A stretch of DNA of 64,000 nt from Epiperipatus broadwayi (taxonomy: Eukaryota > Onychophora > Udeonychophora > Euonychophora > Peripatidae): contig JAQFVV010006335.1 of assembly GCA_028023455.1 (NCBI GenBank), positions 2,030,412-2,094,411 of the forward strand. The letters run 5' to 3'. Both the position numbers and the translations under genes were made by a program. Position 1 is the first letter of the stretch, and every line of letters starts with the position of its first letter. Below the pieces are notes generated by a model, which was not told the origin of the DNA, did no database searches, and saw only the letters and a program-made list of their open reading frames with translations. Positions 11,360 through 24,955 of this stretch are shown here, piece after piece.

Positions 11360-14280
11360 ATACTCTTTTCCAATAACAGATCTAACATTTTTTCATTTGC
11401 CACAGATGAAATGATAGATTACATGGTAAATAAGTACCTTGTTTTATAGATTAATTAGGACAGAATTCATGGTGCTGCTTCAGTAGACTCTCAATCAATT
11501 TTACCATTATTTTTTAACTTTATCTAGAGTTCTATTTCTGCTTTTCATCTTATACTTTTAATTTTCATTATTTTATTATTCACTAGGTATATATTTATTT
11601 ATGATCAATGCCTACAAAATTATTTAAACATTATCATTGCTAATTTTGTCAATAGCATATAGTAGACAAAATTGATTTTCATTGGATCATGCAACTTGAC
11701 AAATGTAAATGAGTCTCTTCTCAGTCACTGAATCAATGCTTTATTTGGGCTTCAATTTTTGTATTTTTTTAATTACTATTAACTGAATATATGTAAAATG
11801 TATCCTGTCAAATTTTTTGATTATTTATTTTTTATACATAAACTGTTACTCATCACATAAAAAACCTGCATAGCAGATATGAGTATTGCACATTAAATGG
11901 TGCCACCATTCTAATCAATAATATTAACAATTTCAAAGCCAAAAAAAGTATTCAAAGTAAAGAAAATATTTAAGAAAATTTACACACACTAATGCCATCA
12001 TATTGGAAACTTTCATGCATACCAAAAAAAAAATAAGCTTGTTTAGAGCTAGTAGCAGTCTCTTTATATATTACATATTGGTAATACAAGCTATATAGGT
12101 CATGTGATATATGACTGATTTTTACTATTATACCAATTATAAAAATGTAAAATTTACTAAAAATAGTATATTTTAAATAATTATCTTGCAATTATTTAAG
12201 GTAGCATTATTATTAAAAAGTAATACAAATTAATAAAGTTGTCATTTGTTACTTGTTTTAATGAACAATAAAAGTTGCATAATTTATTTTAAAATATTAC
12301 TTATTTCATTAAAAAAAACATTGTGTCCCCCTAATTTCATATTTATTTTACTAAATTATTCAAGGTTGCATTACTAGTCACTATTATTTGCATAATATTA
12401 TACTAAAGCCTCACATTCAATTTTACGGTATGTTTAATGTCATGGGAACTTATTTTCCAATGGCAAAATGCACGGACTATAGTAAAATTCTGTGAAAATA
12501 TGACATCTGCTGTTGAAATATTAGTAGTGTTTCTGTAAAAATAAAAATTGTTAGTTTGAATACTTATTGAAATTGATTTCTTTTAAAAACAAGTCCTTTC
12601 AAAAATTATAATAAAGTTTTTTTTTTTTTTTTTTGAGTCATATATACACACTTAAACTTGCTCCTTTCACTAGCAAAGTATACAGAGTGGTTTATAGCAA
12701 ATGCAACCCTATGGTCATCAATAAAGTTCATTCTTTGAAATATAAATTATGAAAATTATTTCATTGATTGTTTATTAAAAAAACATTGTTTGTTAGAATG
12801 TTTGTATTTATTAACATCTTCAGAAAATCTTGATAGCTCTCCCTGATAAGTGAAACACAAATCAGTTATGTAGAAGGTCTTGTAGGAAATACTTACAAAA
12901 CTTTATAAAGTCCAATAAAGTTGATCTTCAAAGATTAAAGTAAAGTACCTTAAATATCTTCCAATGATTAATATCTTTACACTATATTTTATATCTTTCC
13001 ACATAAGGTAAAATATTCAATCTAAAGAAAATATGAAATTACTAGTAAAGAATCATAGATTAAGCTCATTTTTTTTTGTTTTTTTAAATTACTTTTATTG
13101 GCCTGTTTTACCCTGGTCTTACCATAGCAGAATAATCATTTATATGATAAATTGAGTACTATATTACACTTATCATTATCTTTTTTTAAAAATTAAATTT
13201 AAAAATTGTTTCATATTTTTTCTTTAATGGTAAGCAAACATTAAGATAAAAATAATTGTGAAATCAACTTCAGTAAGAGCAGGCATATCTCCGACTTGTT
13301 CGGAAAGCTGCAACATTAAATAGTATAAATTGATATTTTTTTTTTCCGTATCGAAATGATGATCATATTAAGTGATTAGATGGAGATGGCTTGTTTATAT
13401 AAAAATCCCTAAGCCAGTTTGTAACTCTATCACATTTTAAAATTTACTTAGTTTAGACTAAATCCCAAATCATGGATATCCTATGAGACTTAATAAGATA
13501 AAATGAAAAAAAAAATGCATTTTTTCTTTTTAAAATCGCAAATGTCAAATGTTATCTCAATGAAAAAGGCTACATATTCAATTCAATTAAAAAAAAAAAA
13601 GAAATTGTAAACATCAAATTTTATCACTTATTAAAAACAGCTTACATATTAAGAATAACATCTCTATATATACTATAAATATTTTTTGAACTAGAACTTC
13701 TAATTTTTTTATTTTTAGATAGCAATTACACTGAATTTGTAATTTTTAAAACGTACAGAGAAAATTATTTTCTAAGTAAAAATAGCAACTTTAATTATTT
13801 GACCAGACTATTCTTATTCAGCTTTATAAAAATTAGAATAATATATATATAAAATTATATAGATTACAATGTTTTAAACTTCATTAATTATATGGAATAT
13901 ATATATATATGTGTATGTTGATATGTTGTACGAAGTGTATAATTATTCCATCTTCGTTGATTCTGTTTTCTGTTCAGCCTTAATGCATCGTCCGTGACGT
14001 ACACCATAATTATAGCCGTTTTATAATTGCTATTATTAATAAATCAATGAGACGATTTAAATATGCCAGTCATTCAATAATTGGATGCTATTAGCTTTTT
14101 TATTTATAAAGTGTTTATTGTTTGTGATATATCAAGTTTTCTTCCTCTTTCTATCAATCCATTCTATGCATACCAGTTTGACATTCTGTGGATGTAAACA
14201 ATGTTCATTGTTTTTCTTGATCTAATAACTTCAACATTTATACAATGTTTTCTAGTTCTTATAGGATGATGATAATAATC
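11360..14280. other. Intronic AT-rich sequence
   Basis: Long AT-rich stretch with short A or T runs (12619-12634, 13331-13341, 13590-13600) and (AT)n at 13841-13850 and 13900-13910. No coding frame, repeat family or convincing exon. Confidence 0.5.
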
Positions 14281-15524
14281 AAAGGGGTCAATATACTACA
14301 GTTTTTTTATATTGAGCATTCTGTAGGACATTATAGACATAAATACTATTATGTATAATGTTTAGCACATATAACAATATTTTCTTCTCGTTATAGGATT
14401 TTTTTTTAAATAAAGCCTGAGGTTGCTTGAACAATACTTTGTTTGAGGTAGATAATGCCTCTAAAACTTCACCACTAACATGCAGGTTCAACTATACTTT
14501 TTATGGCTAATATCTAGTTACCTCCAACATATCTCAGGAAACAATGAGAATTAGTTGAGATATTACACAACTAACATTGCTGAATAGAATGCACGAATAG
14601 AAAAATGTAAACAAACATACAGTTAATAAAAATGGTTTATTTTACCATAACAATATTCAATGTGTGTCAGCATGGTATAATAACAAAAAATAACAATAAC
14701 ATCATAAAAATATGAAAGTAATATACACCTCCCTAAGACCTTTTATATCCAACAGTAATGGTTAGTAAATATTGTGTATTAAAATTTGTTTAGATGTAAA
14801 TAATATCTCCCTTTATTCCAAACACCTCCATCAATTATATTATATTCACATATATGATTATATTGAATATACATTTTAGCTATTTATAATTATTAAATAA
14901 ATTTCATTCTTTAACTAAGTGATATATACATATATAGAGAGAGATTAATCAAAAATAAACTAAATATTTTTTTCATAAGTCACTCTTTTGTTTTTATTTA
15001 CCCAAGGTTGATTTGTTTGCACATTGGATGTTTAAGTTCTTAATGTATGTTTCTTTTTTTTTTTTTTTTAGAAAAACAATGCTTGTAAAAGATCTATTTG
15101 TAGAATGCTTTTCTAATTTTTATAAATTTCCATTTCTTGAGAATGTTATCATTCACTGATCATACTTCTTTTGAAATATAAACCTAGCTGTTTACAAATT
15201 TTATAAAGTTTTTTTTTTTATTTATTTGAACATAAAGTTTAAAGTATTATTTTAGGAATGTAAAGATTACAATTTGTCCATTAGGAAATTTTTATTTCCA
15301 AAAAGTCCACTTTTAAAATTTGTTAATTTATAAATTTGCTATCTCCCTTTTAAGGGATTGACATTATCACTCATTGCAGTTATAAAAATTACAGTTTATA
15401 ACTCACACAGTCACTCCTGTTTTTTTTTTTTTTTGTTAGAGCAACGATTGTTGTTTAACTTAAAAATCATACAGTTTTTTTTTTTTTTTAAAGTTCTTTT
15501 TCTACTTTTTTTTTTTTATATGTC

Positions 15525-15560
15525 AAAGCGTTGACCGGGAAGCGATCCCGGGCCGGATAC
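15525..15560. other. GC-rich hairpin island
   Basis: A GC-rich island in an AT desert contains ccgggaagcgatcccggg, a perfect 6-bp stem with a 5-base loop. The corresponding place in the duplicated copy near 19820 lacks it. It might be a fragment of a tRNA-type T-arm or of a transposon end; nothing supports a complete RNA gene. Confidence 0.35.
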
Positions 15561-16293
15561 CATGGAAATACTATAGCACATTTTAGAGTTGATTGTTCTA
15601 ATTGACAGGATACTATAAGCTACATTATCCTTCCACTTGATTGAAAATTGTTTCTTAATTATCTATAACCATCGCGTATATTTAATAAAAATACGACATA
15701 TATCCATTATTTACCACTGTGTATGTCGACATGCTATCTCAGATGGCTTTTGTTTGGAAATATGTACTCCTCAGTAGCTCCTTTTAGAAAACATCCAAGA
15801 AACTTCTTAACAGCAACTGGAAAACTGATAACAGATACACTGACTGTATAACTGGGAAACCGAAACAACTTATATCTAAGATAGTGGGTTTTTTTTTTTT
15901 TTAAAGTACGCAATTACTGCAACTGAATCCTCTAGCTTTGGGAAGTATAAACTAATTAATTATTTATCCCATAGCTATTGGTAGTTTTTTATATGACCCA
16001 ACATAATTAATTATCTAGCTCCATGCTATAGGTATAAATTTTTTTGACTGCATAGAAATGGTGATGTTTAACTGCATTGCTTGTATACAAAAGTGATTAA
16101 AGAATTATTAATTTAACATTTGTTTAAAATTTCACACATGTAATATCTTTCATTGAACAATTGATAACAAAAATATTTATAAAGATATTAATTTGTCTTT
16201 ACATTCTTTTTTTTTTTTTACATATTTGCTAATATTATCAATTTTGTCTTTCATTTTCTCTTTTTGTTTTATATACGGAATTTATTTAATTAG

Positions 16294-16562
16294 TTAAATA
16301 AATTAATATATATATATGCTCTGCGCACAGATAATGCAGCTATTAATAAATTGCTATTCCTTATCTCGTAAATGGTCCAAGTAACATCTGCACATAAGTT
16401 TGCATAAAATTTGCATAGTTTTACAGTTATTAACAGAATAACTCGCCATGAATATGGGACTGTAGACTGTCCCGAAAGCGCTTAGCAGTAAAAATTTTGA
16501 CAATTTATTAATAGCTTCATTACCTGTGCGCAGAGCATATATATATATATTAATTTATTTAA
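16294..16562. mobile_element. MITE with about 58-bp TIRs and TTAA target duplication
   Basis: Terminal inverted repeats lie at 16294-16353 and 16501-16562; they read ataaattaatatatatatat, then gctctgcgcacag, then gctattaataaattg. TTAA is present at both outer ends. The about 147-bp core holds no ORF. TTAA duplication is the hallmark of piggyBac-type transposition, so this is most likely a piggyBac-mobilised MITE. The paralogous position in the segmental duplicate (24765-24790) has a single TTAA and no insert, which independently defines the element's borders. Confidence 0.8.
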
Positions 16563-16755
16563 GCGTTAATGAAGTAAAATCTTAACTATTTAATTAGTTA
16601 AACAACAATTTTCTAGTCAGCAAAAAGTTTTTATTTAAATGATATTAAAGCTCGCGCACACACTCACAAATCCGTAAAATAAATCTCAACAAACTGGATT
16701 CTTTTATAGTTATGATTGCTTAGGTATGTTTATGTATGTAGACTAGGGAAATAGG

Positions 16756-17300
16756 TTACATTAGACCCAATTTAACTTGGGGGGAATAAAATTGATTTGA
16801 GTCGTTTTTTTATACATTGATTTAATTCAATCAATTTCATTTCACAATTAAGATGAAAAATTTCTAATATTAGTCTAATTCTTATGTGTATTACTGTTTC
16901 TGCAAACTTATGAGCCTGAATACTTACTATTCACTAGACCACTTTAGATTATTTTCTCAAAAATAGTTTTATTTATCTGACTTTGCAGATATAAATTTCA
17001 AAATAATTTTTTTGTCTCAAAATATTTTAGTAATCTGCTTTTGCCGATGTTATAGGTTCTTCTCTCATAAATAATAGTAATTATTTGATTACCCAAGAAG
17101 CTCTTTGAACAACTTTTGCTATGAATATGACTACCAGATAGTCGAAAGTATGCTACATTCTATGACTGTAAGGATTTAATAAAGCTTTTCTCTATATATT
17201 TATTTTGAATTATATTATTCTGAGAAAAGTTTTTTTAACATTTTGAAGTTTCAAATTACTGATAAACTTGATGGATGTCTCATCAGCATTAACTGAACAA
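16756..17300. other. Intronic AT-rich sequence
   Basis: Between the end of duplication copy 1 and the T-rich block at 17.3 kb. No gene or repeat recognised. Confidence 0.45.
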
Positions 17301-17309
17301 ATCTTACTT

Positions 17310-18160
17310 TAATAAATTGGTTTGTAATTCCAGGGATGTGATTCATAAATTAAATATTCATTATTGCATTTTCTATATTCCCTTTTTATGGTCTTCCAGA
17401 TTTAGGGTGGTCAGGACTATTTTTTTTTCAGTTTGGCCATCTCTTCTGTGGTTCTCATCCAGATTTTTTTATTCTGTTCATTACACTGCCATTATCTTTA
17501 ACATGTAGAGATTGAATTTGCCTTGGAAAATTGCTATTTACTTTTGCATGGATTCTAGGCTTTTATTTTTGATTAGCCACTCTCTGCATTGCCTCTTGTA
17601 CCTGGGGGATGTTAACCCCCATTGCTTCTTGTACCTCATTTATTTTAACACATTGTTTCTTTTTGTTTTGTTTAACTTCATTCGTTATTTCCTCTTTACT
17701 TTATTTGATTTTGTTAGCTATTTGGTTAGTCATATTTTAAATGTTTTCAGTGATTTTATTCATTTTTTATTAGTATTACTAATTGATTGATGATTTCTAT
17801 TTCCTTCAGCCAACTTTTATTTTCTGAACATTTATTCTTTTTGCTAATGACATCTTCCCAATTTTTTGTAACATAATTTTTTCCATTCTTTTTTTATTAT
17901 CGTCTCTTTGTTGATTATGTTCTTTTCTTTCTGAAACAATTTTCTGAATTGCTGTCTACACTTTCTTCTCTCTTTTTTCTTCTAGTTTCTTTAACAAAAA
18001 CTCTTCCTTTTCTTCTGCATTCTTTAGAAATATTTGATTTTCTTTTTTTTATTTCTTTAAACATTTGCAATAACTGTACTGATATGTTTATCTTTTTTGT
18101 ATGAGTTTCTGTTTTTGGATGATCTCTTTCTTGTTCATGTTCTTCCCCCATTTTTTTTTT
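17310..18160 (-). pseudogene. Possible decayed LINE ORF1/gag-like coding block
   Basis: On the minus strand this 850-bp block translates, across stops and shifts, to a highly charged Lys/Glu/Arg-rich, coiled-coil-like sequence. There is an uninterrupted segment at 17915-18151 beginning MGEEHEQERDHPKTETHTKK, and further pieces toward 17320. The composition resembles the coiled-coil part of LINE ORF1 proteins, but A-rich low-complexity DNA would give a similar picture by chance. No zinc knuckle or RNA-binding motif was seen. Confidence 0.25.
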
Positions 18161-18664
18161 TTTTGCAATTTATCAGTTTGTTTTCCAGCCTATATTATGA
18201 CTCTTGTTCATGTTATAATTTCTGAAAAAAATGTTATTATTAAAAAATATTTTATATTCAATGTTATTAAAAAGCACTTTCTTCTCTTTTAAATTTAGTA
18301 ATTGTTGAGTTTCGTATCCCCTTCAACCACACACCACAACATCACTTCATTTCCTTTTTGTATATATCCAGCTTTACTCTTTTTTGTAGAAGAATTACTT
18401 ATATTTTACAACTTCATGCTTTACTTTTTTAATTTTCTTTAATGTTGTCTTTTTATTTATAGATTTTTTGTCCACATTTACTTTAATTTTGTGCAGGATC
18501 ATTAATTACCAAAATTTTAGGATTCATGTTTTTTTTTTTTTTTTTACTAATGTCTCTGTGGCTGTGAATATGTATCTGGACACCAAATTGCACTCATATT
18601 CTCTGAGTTAAAGTTACTAGTGCCAAATTAACTGTTCTAGATATAATATATTTCACTCTATAAC
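18161..18664. other. Intronic AT-rich sequence
   Basis: T-rich, with a poly-T run at 18530-18545. Nothing else recognised. Confidence 0.45.
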
Positions 18665-20439
18665 TATACCCCATTTGGTGGCTCATTATAATACTGTATT
18701 TTATAATGTGCATACTCTAGGACATTACAAATAAATATTATTACATAAAATGTTTAGTCCATGCAGCAATATTTCCTGCTCATTATAAAATATTTTATAA
18801 GGTCTGTGATTGCTAGTAAATTCATTTATTTTGAGTAAATAATGCCTACTAAATAATGCAACTATCACTTATGTTCAAACTATATCCTTTTATGAATATA
18901 TCCAGTCAATTCCAACAAATATTGGGGAATAATGAAAATTTAGGTGAGATACTTCACCATTACCACTGCTAAATGGAATGCATGAATAGAAATATGTACA
19001 CAAAATTATTCGTTAGCAATAGTGGTTTATTTTATCATAACAAGATGTGATGTTTGTCAACATCTTATAAAAACGGGAAAAAAAAGAGTAATACTACTTT
19101 TTGAGAAGGCATTTGCTATGCAACTGTAATGGTCAATACATTACAATTTATTAAAATTTATTTAGACTTAAAATAATATCTTATCTTATTCCAAATGCTT
19201 GCCCAATTATATTATATCCACATATATGATTATAGTCAATACAAATCGTAGCTATTTATAACCATCAAATAAATTTCATTCTCTAACTAAGTGATGTACC
19301 GGTTAATCATGATTAACTAAAAGTAAATTAAAGGTAATTTTTATGCAAGCTCTTTTTTTTTGTTTGCCTACAGTTGATGTGATTGTCTATTGGGTATTTT
19401 AGTTCTTAACCCGTGCTTCTTTCTTTTATGAAAACAATGCTTGTAAAGGTCCATTTATAGAGTGCATTTTTAATTTTTATAAATTTCCAGTACGTGAAAT
19501 GATTGTCAATCATTGGTTTATTTCTTTTGAAATATAAACCTAGAAGTTTACAAAATTCATGAAGTTTTCATTTTTGTTTTGTTTTTTAAATGCAAAGTTT
19601 AAAGTATTATTTTCGGAATTTGGAGGTTAAACTTTGTCACTTTTATAAATCTATAATACTGTAATTATGAAGTTTTATTATCTTAAAGTCCACTTTTAAA
19701 ACTTGTTAAGTTATAAATTTGCAATATACTTTATAATTTATATACTCCATATTAAGAAAACAATCTTCAATTGAATAAGTTATTCCTCTTGCTTTATTTT
19801 TATTTAAAAAAAAAAAATTATTAGGATGCAAAAAAGTTTGTTTATCGTGAAACTTACAAATGATACAGGTTTTAAAAATCCTTCTGTCATTTATTAAACA
19901 TTTTACATATTTCAGTTTTGAATCCTTCTTAGTTCAAAGTCATAGTTAATGCTACAAAACAAAGAGAGTCAATTAAACAGAATGCATTCAATAATTAATT
20001 CAAGTCATTCTTACTTTTTGGACTAGATGTCACAAAACCACCGAAACATATTTAGGGTTAATTGTACTAGTTGGCAGAGGGTTATGCACTGCCTTTGCTT
20101 TTGATTTAATCAAATACTGCTTCCAAATTATTCATAGCTATCATGTATGATTATAAAAAATGTGATATTTAACCATTATTCGCCACTGTGTGTCTGACAG
20201 TTTTTTGTTGGAAAATCTATACTCCTCAATAGTCCATTCTTGAAAACATCCAAGCAACTTCTCAACACCAACTGGGAGAACTAGATAACTGATGTCTGGA
20301 TCACTGACTAGTATAACTGGTAAATAATTTTCAAATGTTCAGCCCTATTTATAATTAATATAGTGTTTTTCAAAAAAAATACACACAATTACTGCAGCTG
20401 AATCCTCCTTCTGTGGGAAGTACTAAAGTAATTAATCAT
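18665..20439. repeat. Segmental duplication, copy 2, left part
   Basis: Collinear partner of about 14282-15955 (see copy 1). It ends at ttaatcat (20432-20439), where the SINE/LINE composite is inserted. The duplication resumes at 24030-24040, where ttaatcat appears again (24033-24040). Confidence 0.75.
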
Positions 20440-20442
20440 TAG

Positions 20443-20949
20443 ACAATTCAAAACAAAGCAAAACTCTCCATACAATAGTGCCATCTTGTGCCAACAAGAG
20501 CAATCAATGGATGCCAGAAGATTTGTGCATAAAATCCCTATCTAGTGCATACTCATCCAATATCCCGAGATTAGTTTCTGGCTTGTGACCTTCATCAGTG
20601 AGGAGCCTTGGATCTGAGGGCACTGCACTGAGATCTTAGGATCTAATGCAATCCTCTAGCAGCCACCTATTAACTCTACTTAACTACAAAACTATGAGAA
20701 TGAAATTGAAAACACAATAAATTTTCAATCCAAGCTCAATAGCTTATTTAGTCATATGAGTCTGAACTCAATTCAGCACCCATACATTTTGGTGACTTTG
20801 GCTCTTTACCATAGCCACCACTATCCTGTTAGGCAGGATTGGTGTTAAACCACTAAACATCACATGATCACTCTCTCATACTAGCACATAATTGTTATTA
20901 AACAATTCAAAACAAAGCAAAACTCTCCATACAGTAGTGCCATCTTGTG
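20443..20949. repeat. SINE-like unit bounded by 48-bp direct repeats
   Basis: Acaattcaaaacaaagcaaaactctccatac... occurs at 20443-20490 and 20902-20949 with one mismatch. The body in between carries the cross-family core (gattagtttctggc, catcagtgagg) and a cttaggatctaatgcaatcctc stretch. The direct repeats are much longer than ordinary target duplications, which suggests a tandem SINE head rather than a duplication of target. Confidence 0.6.
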
Positions 20950-20954
20950 GCACA

Positions 20955-21744
20955 AGATGGACATATTGAAGAAATTGATGATGTAGATAATAAAAATGGA
21001 CAGCTTTTGAAGAATTTTTATCAGAAAGTGAATTTGAGTATTGGAAATTTATTAAATATTTATGAGGGACAATACACATGGTTCAGAAATAATATATTTC
21101 ACACAATAGATTATGTATTGGTAGAGAAAGAGGGAATAAATAAAATATGGAAAATTAAGGTGTTTGATAATGAAGAAAAAGTATGCACTAGTGATCATAA
21201 TTTCATTGTAATTGAAATAGTTAGTAATGTGATGGAGAATAGAAATAAAAGTAGAAATAATAGCGAAAGATGTAGATGGAGAGTGAATGTAAGAATAAGT
21301 TGGAAGAGTATAAAATACAAGTTGAAGAAATAATGGAAGAGTGGGTTGGGGATGAGTATAAGGACTGGTGTAAAGAAGTAGAAATAGTGGCAAATAGGGT
21401 TTTAGGTGAGAATATTCTGAAGAATAAAAGTAATAAAAATGAGAATTAGTAAAAGTGTAAAAGAAAGGAAAGAAGCATGTAGAGAATATAAGTGTGCTAT
21501 TAAGAATAAGGAAAGTGAAAAAGATATTAATGCTAAATGGGAAAAGTACTTAGAAAAGAAGAAGTTGGCTAAAATAGATATTTATAAAGATAGAATGAAA
21601 TTGAATAGTAAATTGTTGGAGGATATTAATAAAAGTGGAAGAGATGGGAGTAAAAAATTTTGGAATTATATTAAAAGGAGAAATATAGGGGAGAGAGAGT
21701 TAGTATTACTAGATGATGAGGGAACAGAGTGTAGCTCTAAATAA
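20955..21744 (+). pseudogene. LINE: endonuclease C-terminus and linker
   Basis: The frame at 20947-21333 reads GHIEEIDDVDNKNGQLLKNF, then YEGQYTWFRNN, IDYVL and CTSDHNFIVIEI. The YTW...IDYVL...SDH pattern is the C-terminal signature of apurinic-endonuclease domains of non-LTR elements; the SDH His is the catalytic one. The N-terminal Glu/Asp catalytic residues are absent because of 5' truncation. A frame change near 21335 leads into the basic linker (21439-21744, KSVKERKEACREYKCA to FWNYIKRR), the usual Lys-rich region before RT. Inactive. Confidence 0.75.
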
Positions 21745-22830
21745 GATTTAGAGAGAATCTTCAAGACTTATGTAATGAATATAGAAAAGATGTTAGATGT
21801 GAATGATAGAGTGTTAGAAAATATGAAATAATATAGTAATGGGAATATTAGTTTTTCAGAAAATGAACTAAAAAGAGGTAGAAAAGAAATTGAAAAGTGG
21901 GAAAGCAAGAGATTTAGATGGATGGGCAGCAGAGATGGTAATGAATTTAGGATAGAGGGCAAAAGTAAAGTTATTATCTTGTTTTAATAAAATGGCACAT
22001 AATAGAGTTTTCTCAAGTAGTTGGAGTAATACAAAAGTAAGGTTATTATTTAAAAAATAAGGGTAGGGATCATAGAAAGTTGACTAATTATAGACCAATA
22101 GTGGTAATGTCAGTTTTATATAAAGTATTCTCATATATGGTGGCTAGTAAAGTTGTAAAATGGATGGAAGGGCATAATGTAGTGGGGGAAATGCAAGGAG
22201 GTTTTAGATTATATAGGTGTATAGGAGATAGTTTATTTGTAGTTATACAACTTATGGATATGAGTAGGAATGCAGGTAAACAGTTATATATGAGTTTTAT
22301 AGATATAGAGAAGACATATGATAGAGTAAATAGAAATAGATTATGGATAAGTTTAGCAAATTTGGGAATGGATGAAGCTTTAATAGATATTATTAAGAAA
22401 TTATATGAAAATAATTATATATATATATATAAATTATATATTTAAATAATTTATATATATATATATCAATTAGAGAATATAGAATCAATTAAAGTTAAAA
22501 ATGGTGTGGGACTAAGGCAAGGATGCCCTATGTCACCTATTTTGTTTGTGTTGTATTTGAGTGAAATGGAAAGAGCAATAGAAAGATTAGGAAGAGGGAT
22601 AGAGATACCATTAATAGCTAGTAAGGGAGTATATATTTTTGTGTGCAGAAAAAAGAGAAGATATGGAAGTTATGTTGAGGACATGTGCAAGGCTGGGTAA
22701 AGAGATGGGGATTAAATTTAGTGAAGAAAAATCAAATATAATGATGGTTAATACTGGAAAAAGAGAAGATGTAGAATTTTTATTGGGAGATATTAAGTTA
22801 AGTGTGGTGAATAGATATAGTTATTTGTGA
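21745..22830 (+). pseudogene. LINE: reverse transcriptase, catalytic motif C lost
   Basis: NYRPIVVMSVLYKVFSYMVA (about 22086) is the conserved RT-0/1 region. SFIDIEKTYDRVNR (22295-22336) is motif A with its Asp. GLRQGCPMSPILF (22509-22547) is motif B. An AT-dinucleotide expansion at about 22418-22463 interrupts the frame between A and B. Where motif C (F/Y-A-D-D) should follow, the sequence runs IPLIASKGVYIFVCRKK with no DD, and then EKREDMEVMLRTCARLGKEM resumes the expected post-C helix in another frame. The catalytic aspartates are gone, so the copy is dead. Confidence 0.8.
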
Positions 22831-22842
22831 ATTATTTTAAAT

Positions 22843-23786
22843 AATCAGAAAAATTATTTGGATGAATGGGAGAAAAAAATGATAAATAAAGCAAAGAAAA
22901 GAAAGGGATTGATAAAGAAATTAACAGTATTTTTATATAATAAATATGATGTAGCTAGAATTATATGGAAAGGAGTTGCAGTAGCAGGATTAACATATGG
23001 TAATGATGCATTATATGTTAGTAAAAAGATATTAGATTACTTAGAAAAAGCTCAAAGGGAAGTAGGAAGATATGCATTGGATGCAGAAGTATGGACAGCA
23101 GGTGAGGCAATTCAAGGAGAAATGGGATGGTCAAATTTTCATATGAGAGATGCAAAAAGTAAAATGAAAATATTTGGTAGATTGCAGTTTATGGATAATA
23201 AAAGAATAGCTAAAATAGTATTTAATTGGGTTATGAGTAAAGAGCAGGTAACAAGGTGGGTGAGAAAGGTAATGTGGTATACAAAAGATTTGGATAAAGA
23301 ATTTATATCAATATATTTGTACAAAAGATGGAATGATTGTGTTAAGAGGATTATTGAGTGTTATAGTAGTAAGGAATGGGACAAAAGAATAAATGTATTA
23401 TTAAAAGCTAGGGAGTTAGAGAGATGGAGAAATAGTATGGAGAGTAAAAAGAGTTTAAATATATATAGAAATAAACATAATATTAGGCGTGAGTTAATAT
23501 ATGATAATAGTAAGGAAAGTAGTTTATTCGTTAAGGCTCGAACGGGATCTTTAGCTACAAAAGAATATACATGTAAATGGAAAAATATGGGCGTCTATTT
23601 TGTAAATTATGTAAGGAAGGAATAGAAAATATTAGGCATTTGTTAATTGAATGTAAATGTTTGAAAACAGAAAGAGTACATATAATGAATTTGAGGAAAA
23701 ATAAATATGAAAAGAGCGATTATACAGAAAGTGAATTATTGGTTTTTATGCTGGGTTTGGGAAAAGATAAGGGGAATTTATATTAA
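22843..23786 (+). pseudogene. LINE: RT thumb/C-terminal region with CCHC finger
   Basis: A long open segment (22858-23625) gives YGNDALYVSKKILDYLEKAQ, EAIQGEMGWSNFHMRDAKSK and the positively charged C-terminal domain. After one frameshift near 23600, a zinc finger C-x2-C-x8-H-x4-C (CKLCKEGIENIRHLLIEC, about 23593-23646) follows, and the frame ends at 23786. The thumb pattern 'LYG.. . AL..S......LE..Q...G' and the CCHC are typical of APE LINE C-termini. The segment is 70-80% like the second copy at 62.1 kb by eye. Confidence 0.8.
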
Positions 23787-24029
23787 AAGGTTATAGAGTT
23801 GACAAAGATTATGTTGTGGAAATGGGATAGAGCGGATTATGGGTAAATTTAGAGTGGGGAATGTAAAATAAAGTGGCTAACAGGTTTATCTAGGCATAAT
23901 TGCTGAGATATTCTTGACTTCGTTTAAGGAGAAGCTATAATGCATCACATCACATCTTTGTTTTGAATTGTTTAAAAACAATTATGTGCTAGTATGAGAT
24001 AGTGATCATGTGATGTTTAGTGGTTTAAC

Positions 24030-24753
<724 letters not shown>

Positions 24754-24754
<1 letters not shown>

Positions 24755-24955
24755 TATATTTATTAATTAGTTAAAAAATATTTTGTAGTAAAGTTTATTA
24801 TGATATTATTGATATTAATTAAATTAAAAATTTAAAAAGTTTTATTATCAATAGTAATGCACACACATACATAAAATAGTATAATTAATCTTAACAACCA
24901 TGATACTTTAACCATTATGATTGCTTAATTAATTTTGTATAAGTAAACTAGGGTA
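24754..24955. repeat. Segmental duplication, copy 2, right part (with empty MITE site)
   Basis: Corresponds to 16275-16293 plus 16563-16755 of copy 1. attag|TTAA|aaaa at 24766-24778 is the unoccupied counterpart of the MITE site. Homology ends near agactaggg / aaactaggg (16740 / 24946). Confidence 0.7.

Larger units (their letters stand above)
14282..16755. repeat. Segmental duplication, copy 1
   Basis: Collinear with 18665-20439 plus 24030-24955, with the same order of diverged but clear blocks. Examples are taggacattat at 14331 and 18719, gaatgcacgaatagaaa at 14588 and gaatgcatgaatagaaa at 18977, and the block from cattatttaccactgtg at 15706 to gaagtataaactaatt at 15942, matching 20175-20435. 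The copies are offset by about 4.4 kb and have diverged strongly, so the duplication is old. It contains no gene. Later insertions differ between copies: a MITE here, and the SINE/LINE composite and (CT)n in copy 2. Confidence 0.75.
20955..23952 (+). mobile_element. APE-type non-LTR retrotransposon, 5'-truncated
   Basis: About 3 kb of LINE. It begins inside the endonuclease domain and ends in the tail catcacatcacatc (23943-23955). The second copy at 62110-63147 ends in the same tail, which fixes the 3' terminus. The domain order is endonuclease C-terminus, linker, reverse transcriptase, thumb and CCHC zinc finger. The clade was not assigned with confidence; the C-terminal style is that of invertebrate APE LINEs. 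Confidence 0.8.

Noticed and set aside
21052-21393. Minus-strand ORF of 113 codons
   Set aside because: Antisense of the LINE endonuclease segment.
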